Assembly (NCBI RefSeq): GCF_947486615.1
Contig: NZ_CANKUD010000002.1
Coordinates: 248,001 to 312,000 of the forward strand
Source of the DNA: an uncultured Modestobacter sp.
Lineage (GTDB): Bacteria; Actinomycetota; Actinomycetes; Mycobacteriales; Geodermatophilaceae
Direction of reading: 5' to 3'
Length of the DNA: 64,000 bases
Notes under the pieces: generated by a model
Databases searched by the model: none
What the model was told of the DNA's origin: nothing
What the model saw: only the letters and a program-made list of their open reading frames with translations
Position numbers and translations under genes: made by a program
Shown here: positions 53,119 through 61,439 of the stretch, one piece after another
How the letters are laid out: every line of letters starts with the position of its first letter
How positions within the stretch are numbered: position 1 is the first letter of the stretch

Positions 53119-54002
53119 CCGCCGACGGTCTCCCGGCAGCCCGAGCGCAGCGACCGCTGTGCGGCGTCGAGCACCCGGACGACGTCCCGGCCGAACGCGG
53201 CGTCACAGGGGTGCGCGCCACCGGTGAGCGCGGCCGCCTGCAGCTCGTCGACGGCCACGGCGTGGGCCTCGACCGCGGTGCCGGACTCGGGCAGCAGCAC
53301 CAGCCGGCCGGCGTCCCCGTGCACCCAGGTGTCGATCCCGGTGGCCAGCTCGGCGACGGTCGCCGAGACGGTCACGGTGCTCGCCCGACCCTCCGGGTGG
53401 GTGAGCACCAGGTGCACGGTGTCGCCCTGGCCCGCGCCGGCCTGCACGGCGGTGACCGGGCCGAGCGCCGGGACGAGCAGCGAGAGCGCGTGCGGACCGA
53501 CGTCCCAGAGGGCGCCGTGCTCCCGCCGCCACGGGGTGTCGAACGGCCCGCCGGCCAGCCGGCCCAGCCAGGTGACCGCACCGCCGGCGAGCGTGGTGCG
53601 TGCGGCCTGCTCGAGCCAGGTGGAGGTCGCCGTCCGGAAGCGGTTGGTGAAGAACACCACCGAGGCGACGCCGGCGGCCTCGACGGCGGCGACCACCCGG
53701 TCGGCGGCCTCGGTCGACAGCGCGACCGGCTTCTCCAGCAGCAGGTGCTTGCCGGCCGCGGCGGCCCGCTCGGCGAGCGGTGCCTGGACGTCCGGCGGCA
53801 GCGCGAAGCTCACCGCGTCGACGTCGGCCAGCAGCGCGTCCACGTCGTCGGTGCCCATGACGTCGAACTGCGCGCCGGCCGCCTTCGCCTTGGCCAGGTC
53901 CCGGCCCCACACGCCGACCAGCTCGGCGTCCGGGTGCCCGGCGAGGGAGGTGGCGTGCACCTCGGTCGCCCAGTGGCCGGTGCCGAGCACCCCGAACCGC
54001 AT
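53115..54002 (-). CDS. Gfo/Idh/MocA family oxidoreductase
   Basis: The 295-residue protein has the NAD(P) motif FGVLGTGHWATEVHA and the family EKP motif (HLLLEKPVAL), followed by the beta-sheet substrate domain (REHGALWDVGPHALSLLVPAL). It probably oxidises or reduces a sugar or polyol. It begins 3 bp after the upp stop and is coupled to a DUF805 gene downstream. Substrate unknown. Confidence 0.9.
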   Translation of the reverse strand: MRFGVLGTGHWATEVHATSLAGHPDAELVGVWGRDLAKAKAAGAQFDVMGTDDVDALLADVDAVSFALPPDVQAPLAERAAAAGKHLLLEKPVALSTEAADRVVAAVEAAGVASVVFFTNRFRTATSTWLEQAARTTLAGGAVTWLGRLAGGPFDTPWRREHGALWDVGPHALSLLVPALGPVTAVQAGAGQGDTVHLVLTHPEGRASTVTVSATVAELATGIDTWVHGDAGRLVLLPESGTAVEAHAVAVDELQAAALTGGAHPCDAAFGRDVVRVLDAAQRSLRSGCRETVGG

Positions 54003-54005
54003 GCC

Positions 54006-54629
54006 CTAGACCGCGCCGAACTGGCGGTCGCCGGCGTCGCCGAGGCCCGGGACGATGTAGGCGTTCTCGTTGAGCCGCTCGTCGATGCTGGCGGTGAACA
54101 CACGCAGCGGCAGCCCGCTCTCCTCCAGCCGCTTGAGCCCCTCGGGCGCGGCCAGGGCGCAGAGCACGGTGATCTCGGTGCAGCCGCGGTCGGTGAGCAG
54201 CGTGCAGCAGTGCACCAGCGAGCCGCCGGTGGCCAGCATCGGGTCCAGCACGAACACCTGGCGGCCGACGAGCGACTCCGGCAGCGAGGCCATGTAGGCC
54301 TCCGGCTCGAAGGTGACCTCGTTGCGGGCCAGCCCGACGAAGCCCATCTGCGACTCCGGCAGCATCCCGTGAGCGGTGTCGGCCATGCCCAGGCCGGCGC
54401 GCAGCACCGGCACGATCAGCGGCGGGGCGGCCAGCCGGTAGCCGGTGGTGTCGGTGACCGGGGTGGTGATCGGCTCCTCGGCGACGGCGAGATCGCGGCT
54501 GGCCTCGTAGACCAGCATCTGGGTGAGCTCCCGCAGCGCGGCCCGGAAGGCGGCGTTGTCGGTGCGCTCGTCGCGCATCCGCGACAGTCGGGCGCGGGCG
54601 ATCGGGTGGTCGACGACGGTCAGCTGCAC
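54006..54629 (-). CDS. upp: Uracil phosphoribosyltransferase
   Basis: The 207-residue enzyme makes UMP from uracil and PRPP. Motifs: [20 protein letters not shown], the PRPP loop [17 protein letters not shown], and [14 protein letters not shown] at the C-terminus. GTG 54629 has TACGGT 7 bases upstream and gives the standard N-terminus [20 protein letters not shown]. It corresponds to Rv3309c beside pmmB. It heads a string of five minus-strand genes. Confidence 0.96.
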   Translation of the reverse strand: MQLTVVDHPIARARLSRMRDERTDNAAFRAALRELTQMLVYEASRDLAVAEEPITTPVTDTTGYRLAAPPLIVPVLRAGLGMADTAHGMLPESQMGFVGLARNEVTFEPEAYMASLPESLVGRQVFVLDPMLATGGSLVHCCTLLTDRGCTEITVLCALAAPEGLKRLEESGLPLRVFTASIDERLNENAYIVPGLGDAGDRQFGAV

Positions 54630-54636
54630 GGCGCAC

Positions 54637-54642
54637 ACCGTA
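54637..54642 (-). promoter_or_regulatory. Putative -10 element of upp (leaderless)
   Basis: TACGGT on the minus strand ends 7 bases before GTG 54629. No Shine-Dalgarno sequence precedes the start. Confidence 0.5.
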
Positions 54643-54727
54643 TCGGCGCTGATCAGCAGACGTTGACCGGGAGCCACCGCGGGTGGTCCAGTTCCCGCTG
54701 CACGATCGAGCGCCGACAGGAGGAGCG

Positions 54728-55603
54728 ATGAGCGACCCGACCCGGCTGGTGACGTCCGCCGACGTCGACGACCGAGCAGGTGGCGACGTGTCGATCTCGG
54801 CACTGCACGAGCTGGAGCTGGCCGATGGGAGTCGAGTGGTCCTCCTCGACGACCGGGGCTGGGGCACCTCGGGTGGCTGGTGCAGGGTGTCCGTCGCGGA
54901 CGTCCGGTCGACGGCGATCATGGTGGTCGGCCCGGACGAGCCCTTCGGCGGCCGCTCGCAGGAGGAGATGGCGGCCGCCCACTGGGACGAGCTGGCCCGC
55001 ACGGCCCGGTCGCTGGGCGTCGCGGTCGACGGCGCCGGACTCCGGCAGCTGCCGCACGACGTGGCGCTGAGCCCACGGCTGCTCGCGCGCCTCGGCGCGC
55101 CGCCGAGCGGGGCGGGGACCGGCGCAGAGCCCAGCCTGGACACGTCGCCGCCGACGATCGGCGTCGCGTCACCTGCAGCGGCCGGGGAGCTGCTGACCCT
55201 CCAGCGGGCGGCGTACGTGAGCGAGGCGCAGCTGTACGACGACGTCCGGCTGCCCGCGCTGACCCAGACCCTCGGCGAGCTGACGTCCGAGCTGGCCGCG
55301 AGCACCTGTCTGGCCGCCTGGTCCGGTCGCCGGCTGGTCGGCGCCATCCGCACCCGCGAGGTCGACGACGTCCTGCACGTCGGGCGGCTGGTCGTCGCAC
55401 CGGACCTGCAGGGGCTGGGGATCGGGAGCCGGCTGCTGGCCGCCGCCGAGGCGGGCTCCCCCTGCCGCCTCGCGACGCTGTTCACCGGATCCCGGAGCGA
55501 GGCCAACCTCCGGCTGTACCGCCGCCACGGGTACGTCGAGGACCGGCGGGAGGAGCTGCGCCCCGGCCTGGAGATCGTGCACCTGGTCAAGGAGCTCCGC
55601 TGA
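54728..55603 (+). CDS. GNAT family N-acetyltransferase with N-terminal extension
   Basis: The 291-residue protein starts at ATG 54728 with a strong AGGAGGAG. Residues ~145-291 are a GNAT domain ([21 protein letters not shown] is the acetyl-CoA loop; [14 protein letters not shown] the C-terminal strand). The first ~130 residues are an unrecognised domain rich in acidic and hydrophobic residues ([20 protein letters not shown]). It diverges from upp. Acceptor unknown. Confidence 0.85.
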   Translation: MSDPTRLVTSADVDDRAGGDVSISALHELELADGSRVVLLDDRGWGTSGGWCRVSVADVRSTAIMVVGPDEPFGGRSQEEMAAAHWDELARTARSLGVAVDGAGLRQLPHDVALSPRLLARLGAPPSGAGTGAEPSLDTSPPTIGVASPAAAGELLTLQRAAYVSEAQLYDDVRLPALTQTLGELTSELAASTCLAAWSGRRLVGAIRTREVDDVLHVGRLVVAPDLQGLGIGSRLLAAAEAGSPCRLATLFTGSRSEANLRLYRRHGYVEDRREELRPGLEIVHLVKELR

Positions 55604-55642
55604 GGCCGTGCGGCAGACCGGCCGAGAGGGCAGGGTCGCCTC

Positions 55643-56056
55643 ATGGCGCGACGACCACGGAGCCCGACCGGCCGCGGACTGGCAGCCGTCGGCGTCCTCG
55701 TCCTCGTCGCCTGGATCGCCTTCATCACGATCGAGATCGCCACCGAGCCGGAAGCCGGAGCAGCCTCGGTCGACGCCCTGACCGCCCGGGCCGCCTCGGC
55801 ACTCGGACAGCGGGACGCCGATGCGCTGCAGGAGCTGATGGTGGACGACGCCCCCGCCGACTACGCCGACCAGCTCCTCGACGGGTTCCCCGCGACCGAC
55901 GGTGCACTGGACGGTGAGGTCGAGCGCTCCGACCGGGGCGACGCGATCATGATCGCCGATCCGGCCGGGCAGGGCACCTGCCTCACCTGGCAGGTGGTGC
56001 CCGAGGACGGGCGGTACCTCCTCGACGTCGTGCCGCCGCTGACCGGCTGCCGGTAG
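55643..56056 (+). CDS. Small membrane-anchored protein of unknown function
   Basis: The 137-residue product has a basic N-terminus, one hydrophobic segment (~residues 13-31) and an extracytoplasmic domain with two cysteines (QGTCLTWQV and PLTGCR), possibly disulphide-bonded. It begins 40 bp after the GNAT gene. ATG 55643 is preceded by GCAGGGTC. No family is recognised. Confidence 0.7.
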   Translation: MARRPRSPTGRGLAAVGVLVLVAWIAFITIEIATEPEAGAASVDALTARAASALGQRDADALQELMVDDAPADYADQLLDGFPATDGALDGEVERSDRGDAIMIADPAGQGTCLTWQVVPEDGRYLLDVVPPLTGCR

Positions 56057-56203
56057 CGGGCAGCCGGTCAGCGGCGGGGGACGGTCGCGGCTGGGGCTCG
56101 CCGGCCGCCGTCAGGTGCCCCTGGTGCCGGCCCCCAGCAGTCGGGAACCCCGTACGAGGGTGAGCGTCCCAGGACTGTCGGCGGGCAGTGGAGAATGCCT
56201 CGC

Positions 56204-57199
56204 ATGACCCACGTGCTGGACCCGGGCGCGCTGACCGGTGGAGGCAGCCTCACCGGCCCGCTGCCGGACCCGTTCGCCGACGTCACCCGCTCGAACGACG
56301 CCTTCCGCGCCTTCCTGCACGGCCTGCCCGGCGTCGACCAGGTGGGCGCGCAGGCCCGGGTGACCCAGCTGGGCACCCGCTCGATCAAGAGCACCGCCAA
56401 GGCCTGGGCGATCGACACCGCGATCTCGATGGTCGACCTGACCACGCTGGAGGGCGCGGACACCCCGGGCAAGGTGCGCAGCCTGGCCGCCAAGGCCCGC
56501 CGCCCCGACCCGACCGACCCGAGCTGTCCCGCCGTCGCCGCGGTCTGCGTGTACGGCGACCTGGCCGGCGTCGCCACGGAGGCGCTGACCGGCACGGGCA
56601 TCAACGTCGCCGCGGTCGCCACCGCCTTCCCCAGCGGCCGGGCCAGCCGCGAGGTCAAGCTCGCCGACGTCCGGGACGCCGTCGCGAACGGCGCCGACGA
56701 GATCGACATGGTCATCGACCGCGGCGCCTTCCTGACCGGCCGCTACCTCGACGTCTTCGAGGAGATCGTGGCGGTCAAGGAGGCCTGCGGGCCGGCGCAC
56801 CTCAAGGTGATCCTGGAGACCGGCGAGCTGGTCACCCTGGACGCCGTCCGCCGGGCGAGCTGGCTGGCGATGCTCGCCGGCGGCGACTTCATCAAGACCT
56901 CCACCGGCAAGGTCTCCCCCGCCGCGACCCTGCCGGTCTGCCTGGTGATGCTGGAGGCCGTCCGCGACTTCCGCGCCGCCACCGGCCGCCAGGTCGGCGT
57001 CAAGCCCGCCGGCGGCATCAAGACCACGAAGGACGCCGTCAAGCACCTGGTGCTGGTCAACGAGACCGCCGGGGCCGACTGGCTGTCCCCCGACTGGTTC
57101 CGCTTCGGCGCCTCCAGCCTGCTCAACGACCTGCTCCTGCAGCGCCAGAAGCTCCGCACCGGCCACTACTCCGGCCCCGACCACGTGAGCGTGGACTGA
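56204..57199 (+). CDS. deoC: Deoxyribose-phosphate aldolase
   Basis: The 331-residue enzyme cleaves deoxyribose-5-phosphate to glyceraldehyde-3-phosphate and acetaldehyde. It has AFPSGRASREVKLADVRDAV, GADEIDMVIDRGAFL, HLKVILETGEL, the Schiff-base lysine in DFIKTSTGK, and VGVKPAGGIKTTKDA. It is the long type (N-terminal ~70 extra residues). ATG 56204 is preferred over ATG 56195 because GGAGA ends 9 bases upstream. The next gene begins just after its stop. Confidence 0.96.
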   Translation: MTHVLDPGALTGGGSLTGPLPDPFADVTRSNDAFRAFLHGLPGVDQVGAQARVTQLGTRSIKSTAKAWAIDTAISMVDLTTLEGADTPGKVRSLAAKARRPDPTDPSCPAVAAVCVYGDLAGVATEALTGTGINVAAVATAFPSGRASREVKLADVRDAVANGADEIDMVIDRGAFLTGRYLDVFEEIVAVKEACGPAHLKVILETGELVTLDAVRRASWLAMLAGGDFIKTSTGKVSPAATLPVCLVMLEAVRDFRAATGRQVGVKPAGGIKTTKDAVKHLVLVNETAGADWLSPDWFRFGASSLLNDLLLQRQKLRTGHYSGPDHVSVD

Positions 57200-57200
57200 C

Positions 57201-58646
57201 ATGACCCAGCTCTTCGAGTACGCCCCGGCACCGGAGTCGCGGTCGATCGTCGACATCCGGCCCAGCTACGGGCTCTTCATCGACGGTGAGTTCACCGACG
57301 GCACCGGACCGGCGCTGAAGACGGTCAACCCGGCCACCGAGGAGGTGCTCAGCGAGGTCGCCGTCGGCACGGAGGAGGACGTCGACCGTGCGGTGCGCGC
57401 CGCCCGCCGGGCCTTCGTCAAGACCTGGGGGCCGATGCGCCCGGCCGACCGCGGCAAGTACCTGTTCCGCATCGCCCGGCTGCTGCAGGAGCGGGCCCGG
57501 GAGTTCGCCGTCCTGGAGACGCTGGACAACGGCAAGCCGATCCGGGAGAGCCGGGACGTCGACGTGCCCTTGGCCGCGGCGCACTTCTTCTACCACGCAG
57601 GCTGGGCCGACAAGCTCGAGCACGCGGGCCTCGGCCCGGCCCCGCGACCGCTGGGCGTGGCCGGTCAGGTCATCCCGTGGAACTTCCCGCTGCTGATGCT
57701 GGCATGGAAGATCGCCCCGGCGCTGGCCACCGGCAACACCGTCGTCCTGAAGCCCGCCGAGACCACCCCGCTGACCGCGCTGCTGTTCGCCGAGGTCTGC
57801 CAGCAGGCCGACCTGCCGCCGGGCGTGGTCAACATCGTGACCGGCGCCGGCGAGACCGGCCGCGCGGTGATCAGCCACCCCGACGTCGACAAGGTCGCCT
57901 TCACCGGCTCGACCGAGGTGGGCCGCTCGATCGCGCGCACGGTCGCCGGCACCGAGAAGCGGCTGACCCTGGAGCTGGGCGGCAAGGCGGCGAACATCGT
58001 CTTCGACGACGCTCCGATCGACCAGGCCGTCGAGGGCATCGTCCGCGGCATCTTCTTCAACCAGGGCCACGTCTGCTGCGCCGGCTCCCGGCTGCTGGTG
58101 CAGGAGTCGGTGCACGACGACGTCCTGGCCGCGCTGCAGCGGCGGATCGGCACGCTGCGGGTCGGCGACCCGATGGACAAGAACACCGACCTGGGTGCGA
58201 TCAACTCCGCGGAGCAGCTGGCCCGCATCCGCGAGCTGGCCGCGTACGGGGAGACCGAGGGCGCGACCTGCTGGCAGCCCGAGGGCGAGCTGCCCGACCG
58301 CGGCTTCTGGTTCAAGCCGACCGTCTTCACCGACGTCTCCCCCGCGCACCGGATCGCCCGCGACGAGGTCTTCGGTCCGGTGCTGTCGGTGATGACCTTC
58401 CGGACGCCGGACGAGGCGGTCGCGAAGGCGAACAACACCACCTACGGGCTGTCGGCCGGCATCTGGTCGGAGAAGGGCTCCCGGATCCTGCAGGTCACCG
58501 ACCAGCTGCGGGCCGGCGTGGTCTGGGCCAACACCTTCAACGAGTTCGACCCCACCTCGCCGTTCGGCGGCTACAAGCAGTCCGGCTACGGCCGCGAGGG
58601 CGGCCGCCAGGGGCTGGCCGCGTACCTGCAGGGAGAGCACCAGTGA
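57201..58646 (+). CDS. Aldehyde dehydrogenase, catalytic (ALDH16-like N-terminal half)
   Basis: The 481-residue NAD-dependent dehydrogenase is complete: VIPWNFPLLMLAWKIAPALA, general-base Glu in LELGGKAANIVFDDA, catalytic Cys in NQGHVCCAGSR and PFGGYKQSGYGREGG. It begins at ATG 57201, directly after the deoC stop, and probably oxidises acetaldehyde or another aldehyde from deoxyribose breakdown. A second, truncated ALDH follows 70 bp later; together they match the two-domain layout of ALDH16. Confidence 0.94.
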   Translation: MTQLFEYAPAPESRSIVDIRPSYGLFIDGEFTDGTGPALKTVNPATEEVLSEVAVGTEEDVDRAVRAARRAFVKTWGPMRPADRGKYLFRIARLLQERAREFAVLETLDNGKPIRESRDVDVPLAAAHFFYHAGWADKLEHAGLGPAPRPLGVAGQVIPWNFPLLMLAWKIAPALATGNTVVLKPAETTPLTALLFAEVCQQADLPPGVVNIVTGAGETGRAVISHPDVDKVAFTGSTEVGRSIARTVAGTEKRLTLELGGKAANIVFDDAPIDQAVEGIVRGIFFNQGHVCCAGSRLLVQESVHDDVLAALQRRIGTLRVGDPMDKNTDLGAINSAEQLARIRELAAYGETEGATCWQPEGELPDRGFWFKPTVFTDVSPAHRIARDEVFGPVLSVMTFRTPDEAVAKANNTTYGLSAGIWSEKGSRILQVTDQLRAGVVWANTFNEFDPTSPFGGYKQSGYGREGGRQGLAAYLQGEHQ

Positions 58647-58716
58647 GCGAGCATCGCAGCGAGCGCCAGCGAGCGAGGAGCGGAACGAACGACCGAGCGG
58701 AGCGAGGTGTGACGCA
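58647..58716 (+). repeat. GAGCG-rich low-complexity linker between the two ALDH genes
   Basis: Seventy bases between the genes are mostly variants of GAGCGA/AGCGAG. Such linkers recur in actinobacterial genomes. A weak AGGTG just before GTG 58717 may serve as ribosome binding site. Confidence 0.7.
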
Positions 58717-59583
58717 GTGAGCGACCGGCTGGCCGTCCGCAAGACCTACAAGCTCTACCTCGGCGGGGCGTTCCCCCGCTCGGAGTCCGGCCGCACCTAC
58801 GAGGTGCACGACGCCAAGGGGCACTTCGTGGCCAACGCCGCCTGGGCCTCCCGCAAGGACGCCCGGGACGCCGTGGTCGCCGCCCGCGGGGCGTTCGCGA
58901 AGTGGTCGGCCGCCACCGCCTACAACCGCGGCCAGGTGCTCTACCGGGTCGCCGAGGTGATGGAGGGCCGCGCCGCCCAGTTCGCCGAGGAGGTCGCCGC
59001 CGGCGAGGGGCTGTCCACCGGCCGCGCCCGGGCCGCGGTGGACGCCGCCATCGACCGCTGGGTCTGGTACGCCGGGTGGACCGACAAGCTCGCCGCCGTC
59101 CTGGGCAGCACCAACCCGGTCGCCGGCCCGTACTTCGGCTTCTCCGTGCCCGAGCCCACCGGCGTCGTCGCCGTCCTGGCCCCGCAGCGGTCGAGCCTGC
59201 TCGGCCTGGTCAGCGTGCTGGCCCCGGTGCTGGCGGCCGGCAACACCGCCGTGCTGGTCAGCTCCAAGGAGCGCCCGCTGCCGGCGATCACCCTCGGCGA
59301 GGTGCTGGCCACCTCCGACGTCCCGGGTGGGGTGGCCAACCTGCTCACCGGTGACGCCGCGGAGATCGGCCCGTGGCTGGCCGAGCACGCCGACGTCGAC
59401 GCGATCGACCTGGCCGGCGCCCCGGCGCCGCTGTCGATGGAGCTCGAGCGCTCCGCCGCCGGGACGGTCAAGCGGGTCCTCCGCGCGGCACCCGAGGAGC
59501 CGGACTGGACCGCCGACCCCGGGCTCTCCCGGCTGCGCCCCTTCCTGGAGACCAAGAGCGTCTGGCACCCGATCGGCGTGTGA
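58717..59583 (+). CDS. Truncated, noncatalytic aldehyde dehydrogenase homologue (ALDH16-like C-terminal half)
   Basis: The 288-residue protein aligns with the NAD-binding half of ALDH (KLYLGGAFPRSESGRTYEV, VPEPTGVVAVLAPQRSSLLGL, VLAAGNTAVLVSS) but lacks the catalytic cysteine, the LELGG glutamate and the whole C-terminal catalytic and oligomerisation part. It ends cleanly in VWHPIGV, so it is a designed short protein rather than a recent truncation. In ALDH16 an analogous pseudo-domain is fused behind a catalytic domain; here the two are separate genes. It likely binds its catalytic partner. Confidence 0.85.
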   Translation: MSDRLAVRKTYKLYLGGAFPRSESGRTYEVHDAKGHFVANAAWASRKDARDAVVAARGAFAKWSAATAYNRGQVLYRVAEVMEGRAAQFAEEVAAGEGLSTGRARAAVDAAIDRWVWYAGWTDKLAAVLGSTNPVAGPYFGFSVPEPTGVVAVLAPQRSSLLGLVSVLAPVLAAGNTAVLVSSKERPLPAITLGEVLATSDVPGGVANLLTGDAAEIGPWLAEHADVDAIDLAGAPAPLSMELERSAAGTVKRVLRAAPEEPDWTADPGLSRLRPFLETKSVWHPIGV

Positions 59584-59744
59584 GGCCCCGTCCCGGGTCC
59601 CGCCCCGAGCCTGCGAAGGGTGGGGAGGACGGGGTCCTTCTGCTGGCACCCGATCGGCGTGTGAAGCCCCGTCCGGGTCCCGCCATCAGCTCGCCGAGGG
59701 CGAGGAGACGGGGTCCTTCTCCTGGCACCCGATCGGCGGGTGAC
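59562..59744 (+). repeat. Tandem ~80-bp repeat built from the ALDH 3' end plus a hairpin element
   Basis: CTGGCACCCGATCGGCG recurs at 59562, 59643 and 59722, spacing 81 and 79 bp. Each full unit is the last codons of the truncated ALDH gene (VWHPIGV, stop) followed by a GC-rich hairpin (arms 59586-59593/59627-59634 and 59667-59673/59707-59713). The region 59584-59856 has no gene apart from these repeats and a leader. Confidence 0.9.
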
Positions 59745-59856
59745 GACGGGACCTCCTGCCCCCACCGCGCCCGACCCGGTGGTGGGGGCAGGAGGAGGGC
59801 CGATGGCTGCGAGTACCGCAGTGCGCGAGCACAGGCTCACCGGGCAGGATGGGCGG

Positions 59857-61362
59857 GTGTCCAGGCCCAGCATCGTCCCCATCGCCCTGACCCTCGACGA
59901 CCGCACGGGCTACACGCTCTGGGCCCCTCCGTGGGAGGAGGACGGCGAGGAGTGGCAGGCGTTCCTCGGCAGCACCGTCGACCTGCCGGCCGACATCAAC
60001 GACGACGACCCCGAGGCCCCCGGCCCCACCGCCGTCGTCCACCTCTTCCCCTCCCCCGCTGCGCTGGCCGCCTTCTGCCGCACGGCCACCGACCACGACC
60101 TGGTCGACCACCCGGTCTGGCCGGTGGTGTCGACGCTGGGCGCCGCCGACCTCACCCCGGACGAGGACCACCGCTTCGACCTGGACGGCGTCTACGACGT
60201 GGTCGCGGAGAACCCCGACCGCTGGGCCGTCGACGAGCTGGCCGCGGTCGTGGACATGGTGGGCCGGCTGGCCGAGTGCTGCGACACCGCCGGGGACGAC
60301 GACGAGGACGACGACGACGAGGAGACCGGCTTCGAGGCGGTCGCCGACCTGGTCGCCAAGCCGGAGGTGGCCGCCCTCGGCCTGGGCATCGACGCGTTCC
60401 TGGGCCGCACCGGCGAGGAGAGCTGGGCGCGGCTGGGCACCGCCGTCGACGAGCTGTGGGAGGACGTCCTCGAGGAGCTCGACGAGCACCTGGACTGGAC
60501 CGGCGCCGGCACCGTCGCCGGGGACGCCTACCCGTCGGCTGCCGAGGAGGCCGAGGCGCGCGCCGCCGAGCCCGAGGACCTCGACGACCTGACCGACGAC
60601 GACGAGGACGACGACGCGCCGGTGGCCCGCCCGGCCGCCGGCTCCACCGCCGCAGCTCCGGCCCAGGCGGCCACCGCCGGGGTGCGGGCGGTGCACGGCG
60701 GCAGCCGGCTGACCGCCACCCCCGCCGCGGTCGCCGCCGCCCAGGAGTTCTGGGAGGCGGTCGGCATCCTGCCGGTCGAGGTGGTCGTCCCGGAGGGCTC
60801 GGGTCTCACCCTCCGCTGCTACGTAGAGGACCGCGCCCGCTTCCTGGGCCGCGAGGGGCAGGTGTTCGTCTTCGCCACACCGGTCGACCTGGCCCGCTTC
60901 TGCGCCGGCGACGAGCCGCACGACCTCACCGAGATCGCCTCCTGGCCCGAGGTCGCCGACACCGACACCCTGCCGCTGCCCGCCGACCAGGACCGCTACG
61001 ACCTGACCGCGCTCACCGAGGTGCTCGCCGAGGTCGCCCGCGGCGCCGGCGGGCTGGCGACCCACCAGGCGCTGGTGCAGCCGGCCGAGGGGGTGCTGGA
61101 CCTCGCCGAGTACGCCGGCCTGCCCCGGGTGCAGCAGCTGCTCGGCCCCGGGGCGGTGCTCGGCCGGGCCGTCGCGCGCGGCGAGTCCGAGCCGACCGCC
61201 CCGCTGGCCGCCGAGGAGGCGCCCGCGCTGGCGGCGGCCTGGGACGACGTGGTCGAGGACGTCGGCACGGCGCTGGTCTTCCGCAGCGACCGGAAGGACC
61301 CCGCTGCCCCCCACCACTCGGAAGCTCGCGGCGGGCCCCTGCAGCGGGGCCGAGAGAGCTGA
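59857..61362 (+). CDS. Conserved acidic actinobacterial protein of unknown function (Rv3311-like position)
   Basis: The 501-residue protein is very acidic, with Asp/Glu runs in two linkers (~residues 148-156 and ~245-255). Two related segments, one near the N-terminus (VPIALTLDDRTGYTLWAPPW, VVHLFPSPAALAAFCR) and one in the C-terminal half (PVEVVVPEGSGLTLRCYV, FVFATPVDLARFCAGDE), suggest a duplicated domain. GTG 59857 has CAGGAT 6 bases upstream. Its last ~23 residues (RKDPAAPHHSEARGG...) are encoded by a hairpin repeat element and are probably not ancestral. Function unknown. Confidence 0.82.
   Translation: MSRPSIVPIALTLDDRTGYTLWAPPWEEDGEEWQAFLGSTVDLPADINDDDPEAPGPTAVVHLFPSPAALAAFCRTATDHDLVDHPVWPVVSTLGAADLTPDEDHRFDLDGVYDVVAENPDRWAVDELAAVVDMVGRLAECCDTAGDDDEDDDDEETGFEAVADLVAKPEVAALGLGIDAFLGRTGEESWARLGTAVDELWEDVLEELDEHLDWTGAGTVAGDAYPSAAEEAEARAAEPEDLDDLTDDDEDDDAPVARPAAGSTAAAPAQAATAGVRAVHGGSRLTATPAAVAAAQEFWEAVGILPVEVVVPEGSGLTLRCYVEDRARFLGREGQVFVFATPVDLARFCAGDEPHDLTEIASWPEVADTDTLPLPADQDRYDLTALTEVLAEVARGAGGLATHQALVQPAEGVLDLAEYAGLPRVQQLLGPGAVLGRAVARGESEPTAPLAAEEAPALAAAWDDVVEDVGTALVFRSDRKDPAAPHHSEARGGPLQRGRES
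61296..61351 (+). repeat. Hairpin repeat element, copy D (translated)
   Basis: Arms CCCCGCTGC (61299-61307) and GCAGCGGGG (61341-61349). It aligns base for base with the element at 63319-63371, but the stem has the changed pair GCTG/CAGC in place of GTCC/GGAC. It encodes the end of the acidic protein. Confidence 0.75.
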
Positions 61363-61363
61363 G

Positions 61364-61408
61364 ACGGCAACGGCCGGCCCCCGCAGTGCGGGAGCCGGCC
61401 GTTGCCGT
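61364..61408. terminator. Strong bidirectional hairpin terminator
   Basis: Perfect 15-base arms (61364-61378 and 61394-61408, ACGGCAACGGCCGGC and complement) enclose a further CCGC/GCGG pairing. It lies two bases after one stop and 32 bases from the stop of the opposing helicase gene. There is no long T-run, as is common in actinobacteria. Confidence 0.85.
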
Positions 61409-61439
61409 TGCTCACCCGTCCGTCAGGACGGGCCCTGCC

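Noticed and set aside
58647-58716. GAGCG-rich linker considered as an operator array or small RNA
   Set aside because: Units are irregular and low-complexity, without a stable hairpin or promoter; better treated as a common actinobacterial linker.
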